A stretch of DNA of 64,000 bases from Desertivirga brevis (GTDB lineage: Bacteria > Bacteroidota > Bacteroidia > Sphingobacteriales > Sphingobacteriaceae). This document shows, in pieces, positions 10,219 to 18,484 of this stretch. Under the pieces are notes generated by a model, which had not been told where the DNA came from, ran no database searches, and saw only the letters and a list, made by a program, of their open reading frames with translations. Where the stretch lies: assembly GCF_017355835.1 (NCBI RefSeq), contig NZ_JAFEWF010000005.1, forward strand, positions 124,001-188,000. The letters run 5' to 3'. The position numbers and the translations under genes were made by a program. Position 1 is the first letter of the stretch; every line of letters begins with the position of its first letter.

Positions 10219-11448
10219 ATGAGATACCTGAGCGCCCTATTACTATTATTGACTGTTATTTCCTGCACTAAAGATTCTAACAATAATGTCGAACCGCTTA
10301 ACTCGTCATTTTTTTGGGTTCCTGACCTTATAGCAGATAGGGGAGATCAAAAGGTGGATTTAGTATTAAGAGATCCACGCCCGTATACAAGTTATTCTTC
10401 AGAACCAGCCACCCCCGATCATTTTGAAGTCTATTTCGGTACAGATAGCAGCTCGCTGAAGTTGTTTAAAAATGTTAAAGTGGGTACGGATAGAATCACC
10501 TTATCGAAGCTTAACAACAATGTTCCTTATTACTTCTTTGTAAAAACCTTCAAGGGTACAAAGTTCTATAATTCCGACACAGTAAGTGCTGTTCCCTCGG
10601 CTCCATTGGAAATTACGGAGGTATTTCCAGGAGAAATGCTTCAAGATCCATCCAAGTTCTCCTTCAATAATACATTTGTAGCTTCTCAAATAAACCCAGG
10701 CATTAAGGTAAGAAACCGCACTACCAATAGTGAAGTCAAAAACGAATCCAATGCTTCTGCCCCTAATTGGGCTCATCTGGTAAATAAGTTGGCTTTTTAC
10801 AAAACAATCAAGGAGGGCAACACCGTATTTACTGATAAGATAATGGTTTACGATGCTGATGCTAATACTGAGGTTCTTGTATGGGACGTCGATCACAAGG
10901 AGTACGCAGTGAGCGGGATGGCTTTTTCGGCTGATGATAAAGCCCTTTTGATTAACACATTAGAGAAAAGAGCAGATAAGGCATTTATGAATATGTGGAA
11001 GATAGACCTTACAACAAAGGTTAAAACATCTATTGCTGATTTTGGTGCACTCAATTTTCACCCAACTGGTAGGATTTCTGCTGGTATAGATGGTAAATCT
11101 GTTTTAATAGATGGGGATTATAATCTCCCCCCAACATGGAGAAAGCGGGGTGGTATTTACAGATATAACTTTGAAACAAAGCAGCTGCAGCAACTTATTA
11201 ATGGCCGCGGGCATGGTGGCAGCTTTGCTGAATCTCCTGATGGAGCTCATATTGCATTCGTAAGCAACTGGACCGGCAAAGATGAAGTTTGGTTATATAA
11301 TACAACTACTAAAGGGTTAAAGCAATTGACTAATTCTTCCGGCCAACCTTTTTATTACACAAATGCAGACTTTAAATGGGGTGGGACAGATCTCTTAATC
11401 AACCTTTATTCTAATAACAGCCATAGCTTGTATAAGATAAAGCTATAG
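10219..11448 (+). CDS. Lipoprotein with WD40-like (PD40/TolB-type) beta-propeller
   Basis: A 409-residue lipoprotein. ATG at 10219 is chosen because it gives the signal peptide MRYLSALLLLLTVISC with a lipobox Cys at residue 16; the open frame continues upstream to a GTG at 10120, but that stretch is not protein-like. An N-terminal fibronectin III-like domain (about 35-130, ending NNVPYYFFVKTFKGTKF) precedes TolB-like blades such as SPDGAHIAFVSNWTGKDEVW and LYNTTTKGLKQLT. Such propellers usually bind other proteins or peptidoglycan-linked partners. The stop overlaps the convergent siderophore-interacting gene by 6 bp. Confidence 0.8.
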   Translation: MRYLSALLLLLTVISCTKDSNNNVEPLNSSFFWVPDLIADRGDQKVDLVLRDPRPYTSYSSEPATPDHFEVYFGTDSSSLKLFKNVKVGTDRITLSKLNNNVPYYFFVKTFKGTKFYNSDTVSAVPSAPLEITEVFPGEMLQDPSKFSFNNTFVASQINPGIKVRNRTTNSEVKNESNASAPNWAHLVNKLAFYKTIKEGNTVFTDKIMVYDADANTEVLVWDVDHKEYAVSGMAFSADDKALLINTLEKRADKAFMNMWKIDLTTKVKTSIADFGALNFHPTGRISAGIDGKSVLIDGDYNLPPTWRKRGGIYRYNFETKQLQQLINGRGHGGSFAESPDGAHIAFVSNWTGKDEVWLYNTTTKGLKQLTNSSGQPFYYTNADFKWGGTDLLINLYSNNSHSLYKIKL

Positions 11449-12165
11449 TCCCACTTTTCCAGTAGCCCAAAAAGCCTGGGTTATTATTTGCCTGGGCTTT
11501 ATTCCACGTTGCTTTAATTCCTTTACAATTAGCTGGATTGCCTTTGCATTTCCAGTAAGGTAATAAACCGCCTCATTCCACCCAATTCTGTTTTCTAATT
11601 CCAGGGTATTAAACAGTTCGAGCGTTCGCTGGCCTGGGGTCGTTCCTTTTTCAACTGTTTTCACGTTCAATCCTAACTGTCTGGGAATCGTATCCAAATC
11701 ACTAAGCTCAATTATACCGTCATAGGTTTGATTGTTACCATCAATCACTGAGGCCAAACTTCTATATATACTTAGTGATGTTTCGTCGCCAAAGAAGAAA
11801 TGATGGCTTTTTTCAGCCTGATAGAAGGTTTTTCCTCTTGGTTCAATAAGCCGAACTTCGTCTCCGATCTTAAGTTCCGCTGCAAAATTACTACCTGGTC
11901 CCTTTCCGTGAAGATGAAATAAAACCCTACAAACGCCTGTTCTTCGATCGAAAAAACTAGGAGTATAATTCCTGAATTCTCTTTCTGTAACACGAAAGGC
12001 TAAGGCGTAGCCAACTTGGAAGTTGATACTTGAAAAATCGCCAGTAAACGTTACTTGCTTCAACTTGGGGTGTAAATACTCTACATCCGCAACCCTTACA
12101 TAATGAATTTTGCTGCTAAAAGCTGTTTCAACTACATCTCCCAGCCATTTTGGTAAAGTAGGCAT
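11443..12165 (-). CDS. Siderophore-interacting protein (FAD-dependent ferric reductase family)
   Basis: A 240-residue cytosolic flavoprotein of the SIP/ViuB family, which reduces ferric siderophores to release iron. Features are an N-terminal FAD-binding barrel (VRVADVEYLHPKLKQVTFTG), the FAD motif REFRNYTPSFFD of the R-x-Y-T type, the GKGPGSNFAAELKIGDEV phosphate-binding region, and a C-terminal Rossmann half (FFGDETSLSIYRSL). The length is slightly short for the family. Convergent with the lipoprotein gene; no siderophore uptake gene is nearby. The upstream gap is shared with the divergent SDR gene. Confidence 0.85.
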   Translation of the reverse strand: MPTLPKWLGDVVETAFSSKIHYVRVADVEYLHPKLKQVTFTGDFSSINFQVGYALAFRVTEREFRNYTPSFFDRRTGVCRVLFHLHGKGPGSNFAAELKIGDEVRLIEPRGKTFYQAEKSHHFFFGDETSLSIYRSLASVIDGNNQTYDGIIELSDLDTIPRQLGLNVKTVEKGTTPGQRTLELFNTLELENRIGWNEAVYYLTGNAKAIQLIVKELKQRGIKPRQIITQAFWATGKVGL

Positions 12166-12355
12166 GATAATCTTATAAATAGACGGTTAACACCTGGACC
12201 GAACCTGTTATTTCTGATCCTTTAATATTTATTTTGATACAAACCTAGTTACCCTGAAGGTGCAATGGTATTGCAAAGAAGAGACGATTTAATACAATTT
12301 CTTAATGCCTGCTTTTACCAGAGTTTCTTTCCTTTCTTCATGTAACTAAACCGGG

Positions 12356-12390
12356 ATTAGCCTACAAGGACCAGTAATTAGGCTACAAAA
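12356..12390. promoter_or_regulatory. Direct repeat ATTAGSCTACAA, spacing 21 bp; candidate AraC-type operator
   Basis: ATTAGCCTACAAGG (12356-12369) and ATTAGGCTACAAAA (12377-12390) share 11 of the first 12 positions and start 21 bp apart, two helical turns. They lie 47 bp upstream of the SDR start. AraC-family proteins typically bind such direct repeats, and an AraC-family gene follows the SDR. The link is inferred from position. Confidence 0.5.
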
Positions 12391-12436
12391 GCCATTTAGT
12401 GTTTGCCGAACTTTGTTGCTATAAGATCGAAATATT

Positions 12437-13264
12437 ATGGAACATAGAGAAAATAAAGTATGGTTCATTACCGGCGCTTCACGTGGTTTAGGACGAATCT
12501 GGACAGAAGCAGCATTGGAAAGAGGTGACTTGGTGGCAGCAACCGCACGCAAAACAGAAGACTTGAGTAAGCTTAAAGACAAATATGGCGATAGAGTTCT
12601 TACTCTGCAACTTGATGTGACTAATGCCGAACAGGTAAAGGAAGTTGTTACCAGAGCCCATAGCTATTTTGGCCGACTGGACATCGTGTTGAATAATGCC
12701 GGTTACCCGCTTGTTGGTACAATCGAAGATGGAAACGCAGAAGATATCCGGGCCTTGTACGAAACGAATGTGTTGGGTCCGGTGACGGTAATTCAGGCCG
12801 CATTGCCTCTTTTAAGGGAGCAGGGTTACGGTCATATCCTGGGTACTTCCAGTAATTTGGGTCACATGGCTTTGCCCATCCTGGGTTATTATTGTTCTTC
12901 TAAGTGGGCTTTTGAGGCGATCTATGAAAGCCTTGCAATGGAAGTTTCTCAATTCGGCATCAATGTCACGATCGTTGAACCTGGCGCGTATGCAACCGAA
13001 TTTGGTAGTGAACAGATTGGGAAGCTCTTCACGGGGAATGAAGTTTACCATGATTTCAAAACGAAATTTATGGAGGGGATGCGGGGCATGGAAAAGGGGA
13101 ACCCTGCCGCTACACCGCAGGCCTTATTTAAGGTGGTGGATGCAGAAAACCCTCCGCTACGCTTTAACCTGGGCAGTCATAACCTGCCTGGTCTAAAAGC
13201 GGTGTATGCAGAGCGACTGGCTACCTGGGAAGCTTGGGACGAGATTTCCCGTTCAGCCCAGTGA
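12437..13264 (+). CDS. Short-chain dehydrogenase/reductase
   Basis: A 275-residue classical SDR, NAD(P)-dependent. Visible motifs are TGASRGLG (12-19) for cofactor binding, LQLDVTNAEQV, NNAG (about 90-93), the catalytic Ser region GTSSNLGH, and Y-C-S-S-K (about residue 152). The Arg after the first glycines (SRGLG) and TARK suggest NADPH preference. It resembles the SDRs often paired with AraC regulators in soil bacteria; substrate unknown. The AraC-family gene follows 62 bp downstream, with a hairpin between. Confidence 0.9.
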   Translation: MEHRENKVWFITGASRGLGRIWTEAALERGDLVAATARKTEDLSKLKDKYGDRVLTLQLDVTNAEQVKEVVTRAHSYFGRLDIVLNNAGYPLVGTIEDGNAEDIRALYETNVLGPVTVIQAALPLLREQGYGHILGTSSNLGHMALPILGYYCSSKWAFEAIYESLAMEVSQFGINVTIVEPGAYATEFGSEQIGKLFTGNEVYHDFKTKFMEGMRGMEKGNPAATPQALFKVVDAENPPLRFNLGSHNLPGLKAVYAERLATWEAWDEISRSAQ

Positions 13265-13277
13265 AATGACAAAAATT

Positions 13278-13320
13278 GGACACCTGTCAGCATATAGTAT
13301 GGATAGGTGTCCTTAATTTA
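13278..13320 (+). terminator. Hairpin between SDR and AraC genes
   Basis: GGACACCTGTC (13278-13288) pairs with GATAGGTGTCC (13302-13312) to form an 11-bp stem with one G-U wobble and a 13-nt loop, followed by TTAATTTA. It starts 13 bp after the SDR stop and can act as a terminator or attenuator ahead of the regulator gene. Confidence 0.5.
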
Positions 13321-13326
13321 GCTTTT

Positions 13327-14244
13327 ATGAAAAAGAATGATCAACAGCCATTAAAATTGGAGTCGCTTACCGAAGCGCACCGGATGTTCGGCCTGCCTCA
13401 GCCTAAACATCCGCTGATCAGTCTGATTAATGGCGCTCATGGCGTACTTGAAGGAAAACTTTCAACACCGCATGTATTAGCTTATTACAAAATTGCGTAC
13501 AAGCCAAAACTTGGCGGAAAGTTGAAATATGGCCAGAGTTATTATGATTTCGACGAGGGGGGCTTATTATTCGCTGCTCCCGGACAAATCATAGGGGGTA
13601 ATGATCTGGAGGGATCTGTATGTTCTCAATACACCCTCCTTGTTCATCCTGATTTTTTCCTGGGTTACCCGCTTGCTAAAAAGGTTAAAGAGTATGGCTT
13701 CTTTTCCTACAGCACCAATGAAACGCTGCATCTATCGGAAGAAGAAAAGAATACGATTCTCGCTATCTTCGGTTTTGTAGAAAGGGAACTTGATAGCCGG
13801 ATCGATAATTTCAGTCAGGACGTTATTATTTCTCAGCTGGAGTTATTGCTGAGTTATGCCAATCGTTTTTACAAGCGACAGTTCCTGACCCGGAAAGCCT
13901 CCAATGACAGTATTCTAGAACGCATGGAAGAGCTGCTGGATAATTATTTTAAAAATGGGCTGAGCGTTAATAAGGGTATACCTACCGTAGCGTACTTGGC
14001 TCAAAATCTTAACCTTTCTCCTAACTACCTGAGTGACATGTTGCGCTCGCTTACTGGCCAAAGTGCTCAGCAGCATATTCATGACAGGCTGATTGAGACG
14101 GCAAAAGAAAAGCTCTCAACCACAAGATTATCAGTTAGCGAGGTTGCCTATGCCTTGGGCTTTGAGCACTCACAATCCTTCAGCAAGTTATTTAAGACTA
14201 AAACCAAGCTTTCTCCCCTGGAGTTTAGAGCGTCGTTTAATTGA
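13327..14244 (+). CDS. AraC family transcriptional regulator
   Basis: A 305-residue regulator. ATG at 13327 is chosen; an in-frame TTG at 13276 lies inside the upstream hairpin and is unlikely. The N-terminal 200 residues are a cupin-like effector domain (YDFDEGGLLFAAPGQ). The C-terminal AraC domain has two helix-turn-helices: VAYLAQNLNLSPNYLSDMLR and VSEVAYALGFEHSQSFSKLF, then FKTKTKLSPLEFR. Downstream of the SDR on the same strand, it is the likely regulator of that gene. Confidence 0.9.
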   Translation: MKKNDQQPLKLESLTEAHRMFGLPQPKHPLISLINGAHGVLEGKLSTPHVLAYYKIAYKPKLGGKLKYGQSYYDFDEGGLLFAAPGQIIGGNDLEGSVCSQYTLLVHPDFFLGYPLAKKVKEYGFFSYSTNETLHLSEEEKNTILAIFGFVERELDSRIDNFSQDVIISQLELLLSYANRFYKRQFLTRKASNDSILERMEELLDNYFKNGLSVNKGIPTVAYLAQNLNLSPNYLSDMLRSLTGQSAQQHIHDRLIETAKEKLSTTRLSVSEVAYALGFEHSQSFSKLFKTKTKLSPLEFRASFN

Positions 14245-14370
14245 TCCGTTTCCTGCATCATCTATTGCTTAACTCCTAACTCCTCCTGGATGAATGAATT
14301 GTCGCAAAAAACAATGATGATACTATAAGATCTTAGGATTTCAAGACTTAGTTCTCATCAATCACATAGA

Positions 14371-14649
14371 TTGGAAAACCGCAGAAAACTTATACTATGT
14401 AGTCCAGCCAGCGGAATTATATTCTTACAAACGGGGGGAAATCAGTCAAGAAAATTTCTTCGGGAATTTTATAAAAGCGCATTAGAAAGATATCGTGACG
14501 TAAGTACGGAAAAAGGAGCAGGGCTTGTAGTAAATGGGCCGGTATTAATTTTAGATGGAAAGGCTATAACACAGGACCAAGAATATGAAGTGTTACCAAA
14601 TATAAAATTGAATACTGTAGCAGGATTAAATCATACTATCATTTTTTGA
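14371..14649 (+). CDS. Doubtful small hypothetical ORF
   Basis: A 92-codon frame that can only start at TTG. The C-terminal two-thirds looks protein-like (GAGLVVNGPVLILDGKAITQ), but there is no family match, no promoter, and the last codons run into the 17-nt repeat at 14636-14652. It may be the remnant of a gene at the array boundary. Low confidence. Confidence 0.25.
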   Translation: MENRRKLILCSPASGIIFLQTGGNQSRKFLREFYKSALERYRDVSTEKGAGLVVNGPVLILDGKAITQDQEYEVLPNIKLNTVAGLNHTIIF

Positions 14650-14652
14650 GAC
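14636..14652 (-). repeat. Array repeat, copy 1 (consensus GTCTCAAAAAACGATAG)
   Basis: Top-strand CTATCATTTTTTGAGAC; in gene orientation one of eleven copies of a 17-nt motif found 3' of successive minus-strand genes between 14.6 and 24.8 kb. This copy is 30 bp beyond the stop of the PAS histidine kinase and marks the left end of the array. Confidence 0.75.
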
Positions 14653-14682
14653 TTGCATTTCTAATATTGCTCGCTCCATATA

Positions 14683-16170
14683 CTATACCGGCAGTGTAAA
14701 ATAAAAGGTACTCCCTTCGTCTACTTTACTTTCCGCCCATATTTCGCCATCGTGCCGCTTAATGATTTCACCACTCAGGTAGAGGCCGATACCGAAGCCC
14801 GCGATGTGCCTGTTTTCATCGCTTTCTACCCTGTAATAGCGCTCAAACAATTTAGGTAAATCTGTCTCGCTGATACCCCGACCTTCATCCTTCACACTGA
14901 CTACCGCCTTTCCATCCTGTGTCGTGCAGGCGACCTGTATGGTGCTACTTTGTGGAGAGTATTTTGCCGCGTTGCTGATTAGGTTTTGTATCACCTGGGC
15001 AATCTTATCCCGATCAGCATTTACGATAGTGGGTTCAACAGGCGCAAAAACTACTTTATGGCTACTGATATGAGCCAGAGTATCTTCCTCCGTTTCTTTT
15101 ATCAATTCGGCGAGATCAAAGTGCTTGTAGTCTATAAAGATCTGGGCTGATTCCAGCCGTGATACATTGAGGAAACCGTTGATCAGCGTAGTCATACGGC
15201 TAACTTGCTTATCAGCTTTATCGAGCATTGATACAGTTAGCTCATCCCCGTCTTTTTGGGCTTTTCGCTGTAATACCTGAACAAAGCTTTTAATAGAAGT
15301 TAGTGGGGTTTTCAGCTCATGGCTAACCATCGAGATAAAGTCATTTTTGCGCTGCTCGCTTTGCTTTTGCTCGGTAATATCAATAGATGCACTGACGTAT
15401 CCCGCAAATGAACCGTCGGTATGCCAGCGTGCTGAACCATCAGCTAATAACCACCGGTACTCTCCATCTTTATTCAATATGCGAAAGTCGCCATGAAACG
15501 GACCTTTTACCTTGAATGCATCAAGGTAAATTTTAAGGTACCGCTCTTTATCTTCAGGGTGTAGCAGGTCTACCCAACCGTAAGCCATTAAATCTTCAAC
15601 GGATCGGCCGGTTAATCTGCTCCATGCCCGGTTGAAATAAATAGCATTGCTTTCCTGGTCGGCCATGGCTATAAAGATATTGGTTCCCTCGGCCATGATA
15701 CGAAAGCGGGCTTCGCTCTCTTCGACAGCCTGCTCCAATCTGATACGGCCCGTGATGTTTGTAGTGGTGTTAATGAGGTCGGCCACGTTACCTTCCTCAT
15801 CAAAAATCGGTTCATTTAAGTTTGTCCAGTAGTGTGTTTCTTTCTTACCGGTATTGTCGACAACTATTTCATATTTGAATATGGGTAGCTCGTCGGGCTC
15901 CCTTGTTGTGATGACTCGCATAAATGAACTTTGAACGCTATTCTGCTCCGACGGATCACCCTCGCTTCCCGGGAACGCCTCAAAAAGGCCTTTACCCAAT
16001 ATTTCCCCGCGTTGTTTGTGCACGAGGTTTAAGTAATTATCACTGACCGCCAAAATGGTAAAACGGGGAGCGTCGGCCTTGAGCACCAAAGAACGCGGCG
16101 AGTTTTTGAAAAAATTATGAAATTCTTTACTGCTATAAAATGAATCGTTGTTTGATTGGCTCACGCACAA
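14683..16170 (-). CDS. PAS-domain sensor histidine kinase
   Basis: A 495-residue soluble kinase without membrane segments. Two PAS domains are visible: residues about 20-140, beginning APRFTILAVSDNYL, and about 150-270, with the PAC end GYVSASIDITEQKQ. HisKA follows with phospho-acceptor His284 in SHELKTPLTS, then HATPase with N-box NLISNAAKYS, G1 VKDEGRGI and G2 GFGIGLYL. No response regulator is adjacent. It lies at the left end of the repeat-containing array, with array repeats on both sides, yet is much larger than the other array genes. Confidence 0.9.
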   Translation of the reverse strand: MCVSQSNNDSFYSSKEFHNFFKNSPRSLVLKADAPRFTILAVSDNYLNLVHKQRGEILGKGLFEAFPGSEGDPSEQNSVQSSFMRVITTREPDELPIFKYEIVVDNTGKKETHYWTNLNEPIFDEEGNVADLINTTTNITGRIRLEQAVEESEARFRIMAEGTNIFIAMADQESNAIYFNRAWSRLTGRSVEDLMAYGWVDLLHPEDKERYLKIYLDAFKVKGPFHGDFRILNKDGEYRWLLADGSARWHTDGSFAGYVSASIDITEQKQSEQRKNDFISMVSHELKTPLTSIKSFVQVLQRKAQKDGDELTVSMLDKADKQVSRMTTLINGFLNVSRLESAQIFIDYKHFDLAELIKETEEDTLAHISSHKVVFAPVEPTIVNADRDKIAQVIQNLISNAAKYSPQSSTIQVACTTQDGKAVVSVKDEGRGISETDLPKLFERYYRVESDENRHIAGFGIGLYLSGEIIKRHDGEIWAESKVDEGSTFYFTLPV

Positions 16171-16347
16171 ATGTATAAAAGCTTCGTAAGTAACAGAATA
16201 AATTGCCGTCGGTTTACGATTTAGGTTAATTAAATTAGGGATTGAACAACTCTCTGTAAGGACTGAAACTAAGTGACACGGTGGTAATCAAATATCCAAG
16301 CCGTGATGTCACTCTTGCTTACAACCAAGCGAGTTAGAAGTCAATTC

Positions 16348-16362
16348 ATCGTTTTGTGAGAC
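16348..16362 (-). repeat. Array repeat, copy 2
   Basis: Top-strand ATCGTTTTGTGAGAC followed by TGGTACTT. It lies 47 bp 3' of the frameshifted lipoprotein gene and upstream of the histidine kinase gene; 16171-16347 otherwise shows nothing recognisable. Confidence 0.7.
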
Positions 16363-16409
16363 TGGTACTTATTTAGTATTTCATTGCTAAAAAGGGACGG
16401 GATGGAAAA

Positions 16410-16906
16410 TCATCTTATAAGAATATCAAATCTGCCGGAGGTAATAGTGAGTAATTCTCCAGAATGCAGTTTAAAGACCAATTGAAAAGTTCCTGCTATA
16501 ATCTTTCCATCGTAGTAAGTAATCTTGAGTTTATTTCCTGAATCATTTAAAAGCAGAACAGGCTCAGGATCTGAATTGTAATAGGCTAATTGTACGCTTT
16601 CTTCATTTTTTAGCTGGTACTCTCCAGTTTTAGGATCTTCAAATAAGAATAATAGTTGTGATGTTGAGTTCAACCCTTTCACGTATAATGTATTATTGCC
16701 CCGTACAGCACGAGTGGAAGATGTTTTGAAATCCTCGCTACGGTCCACCCACCGCTTACCATTTAAAAGAAATCCCATAGTACCATTGCCTGAATGAGTA
16801 GCAGGTGGTAAGGGAGAACCGTCTCCTTCACTTATTTTACGACATGAAAAAGCGCCAAAAAAACAACGAAAGAAAGGAGAGATAGGAAAAAGTAGAATTT
16901 TCTCAT
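16410..16906 (-). pseudogene. Lipoprotein gene with a frameshift in a 7-A homopolymer
   Basis: The reading frame at 16410 encodes a lipoprotein-like body: a Cys followed by RKISEGDGSPLPPATHSG and NGTMGFLLNGKRWVD, a beginning typical of Bacteroidota surface lipoproteins. In that frame there is no signal peptide, and the open frame simply continues up to an ATG at 16958. In a second frame ATG at 16906 encodes MRKFYFFLSLLSFVVF, a perfect signal peptide. The two frames meet at a run of seven A (T on the coding strand, 16857-16863); one more T would join them into a complete lipoprotein with an AFSC lipobox. This may be a real mutation, phase variation or a sequencing error. Confidence 0.65.
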
Positions 16907-17027
16907 AATAAGGTTGGTAATAATAGTTGTGGCTTTGTATTCCTAAAAATACACTCAAATATCAGTAATCCAAATATAAAAAGGACCGCACTTTAAAAAA
17001 AGATAGGGTATCTTAACAATGGTTATT

Positions 17028-17067
17028 GTGAACCAAGAAGCGGACGTACGCGGGGTTACTACTCCAG
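17028..17067. repeat. 40-bp dispersed repeat, copy A
   Basis: A 40-bp segment beginning GTGAACCAAGAA is 31/40 identical to 22833-22872. Here it directly abuts array repeat copy 3. The differences are mostly transitions, which suggests an old duplication. Confidence 0.6.
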
Positions 17068-17073
17068 GGCTTC

Positions 17074-17090
17074 CTATCCTTTTTTGAGAT
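17074..17090 (-). repeat. Array repeat, copy 3
   Basis: Top-strand CTATCCTTTTTTGAGAT. It lies 58 bp 3' of the gene at 17149-17829. Confidence 0.7.
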
Positions 17091-17148
17091 TTCAACTATC
17101 CTATGATTACCTCAGATATCCATATCAAAACACCTACTGCTAATTGGG

Positions 17149-17829
17149 CTATTTAAACCAGTCAGAGAATCTATGTGGAATTCTTACGGGTGAATTAATC
17201 AAGACATCAGTTATAATTACTTCAAAAATTTTCTTCGGTGGTTTGAACTTAAACCAAAAAACCTCATTACTTTTCTGCCATGAAGCCCATTCCAAAGAGA
17301 AAGCCTCAAAGTCATTTTTAAACACTAATCGGGTCCCTATTTCTTCTTTCTTGGCATTATATAGAACAAAATAGATCTGAAACCCCTTAAAATCGTAAAT
17401 ATGCTTTATTCCCCCATAATAAGTTCTATTTGGAGACCTAAACAATTTATTTTTGAAAAACCACTCATTCACAATTCCTAATTCTAGGCAACGGTTATAA
17501 GCATCAAGAAAAGAATCCTTATCCCAATTAAATTTCACTGCGCAGGCGATTATCGCTTCTAGTATCACATTAAGCAGTAACTTTTTTTTTGAATACTCAT
17601 CTGTAGTGAGATAATGTTTACTATCAAAAGAGGAATAATAAGTTGCCACTTCTATTGGCAGAAATTCTATTCTAGGCTCAATCTTCTCCTCGCATAGATT
17701 AATATTTATTCTACGGTATTTCCCTGTATCCACTTTTTTTAGTTGCCGTAAGTAAAGGCTCACAATTGAATGTGCATTTCTTGAAGCTTCTATACTACTA
17801 ACGACATCTATTTCAATAATATACAACAT
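17149..17829 (-). CDS. Hypothetical protein in cassette-like array
   Basis: A 226-residue protein that I do not recognise. It has no signal peptide or membrane segment, and is rich in aromatic residues in its second half (WFFKNKLF, FWFKFKPPKK). A helical segment (KKKLLLNVILEAIIACAVKF) lies mid-protein. Size, isolation and array position recall immunity or orphan cassette genes, but nothing in the sequence shows a function. Array repeat copy 3 lies 58 bp beyond its stop. Confidence 0.65.
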   Translation of the reverse strand: MLYIIEIDVVSSIEASRNAHSIVSLYLRQLKKVDTGKYRRININLCEEKIEPRIEFLPIEVATYYSSFDSKHYLTTDEYSKKKLLLNVILEAIIACAVKFNWDKDSFLDAYNRCLELGIVNEWFFKNKLFRSPNRTYYGGIKHIYDFKGFQIYFVLYNAKKEEIGTRLVFKNDFEAFSLEWASWQKSNEVFWFKFKPPKKIFEVIITDVLINSPVRIPHRFSDWFK

Positions 17830-17911
17830 ATCTATACATTAACCTTTGTTTTTAGACTCTTCTATTAAGCAGGATTAATCCTTTCCGATATTTTGCGTCC
17901 TTCTTCATTTC

Positions 17912-17927
17912 CATCGTTTTCTGAGAC
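17912..17927 (-). repeat. Array repeat, copy 4
   Basis: Top-strand CATCGTTTTCTGAGAC, one base from the ancestral stop of the broken GNAT gene. Confidence 0.7.
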
Positions 17928-17928
17928 G

Positions 17929-18453
17929 TCAGGTAATGGCTAATGAAGACCTATTACTGTAATACTTTTCCTTATTAATCACCATATTATAAGCTGTCCA
18001 AGTCTCTCCGCTCACCTCCATGTGAGTTTCTAAACCAAATCTAATTTCAAATCCAATGCGTTGGTAACTTGCAATAGCATTGAGGTTTTAGTTGAAGACA
18101 GTCAAATCAACGGAATCGTGGCAAGTACTTTCAAATACACGATCTAATAAACTCCTTACAATAGCCTTACCCATACCTTGATTTCTTAATGTACTGTCTC
18201 CAATCAATATTCTTGAGAGTCTGGGAATCTGGTTCTGAAAATTTAGCTCACAGTGCCCAACAACTTCTCCTGTTGATATTAATCGAACCTTAAAAACTTG
18301 TCTTACTTTATTTGTTGAATATTGTATTAACTGCTCACGGGTCAACGGATATGTAAAAACGGGTCCCGCAAACTGGATCATTTCTTTTTCACTTTTTACC
18401 CAAGAAATAAGCCGGTCAAAATCTTCGTATCCAAATGTTTCTAGTTTAATCAT
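17929..18453 (-). pseudogene. GNAT acetyltransferase gene interrupted by an in-frame TAA
   Basis: Residues 1-121 match the N-terminal and central part of a GCN5-related N-acetyltransferase, including the acetyl-CoA loop RNQGMGKAIV. The frame then meets TAA after SVDLTVFN, exactly where family members continue. Reading through, the same frame goes on for 52 codons: NLNAIASYQRIGFEIRF is the canonical GNAT C-terminal motif, ending at TGA (17929-17931). The restored protein would be 174 residues, the usual length. A single AAA-to-TAA change would explain it. The truncated 121-residue product lacks motif B and is probably inactive. Confidence 0.75.
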
Positions 18454-18462
18454 GTGCGAATT

Positions 18463-18480
18463 ATCATCGTTTTGAGGGAC
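18463..18480 (-). repeat. Array repeat, copy 5
   Basis: Top-strand ATCATCGTTTTGAGGGAC, a diverged copy lying 4 bp 3' of the Amj-like stop and 9 bp 5' of the GNAT start. Its flank is duplicated at copy 8. Confidence 0.65.
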
Positions 18481-18484
18481 TTGC

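Noticed and set aside
10501..10896. 131-codon minus-strand ORF inside the beta-propeller lipoprotein gene
   Set aside because: Wholly inside a well-supported gene, with no own start context. Antisense shadow.
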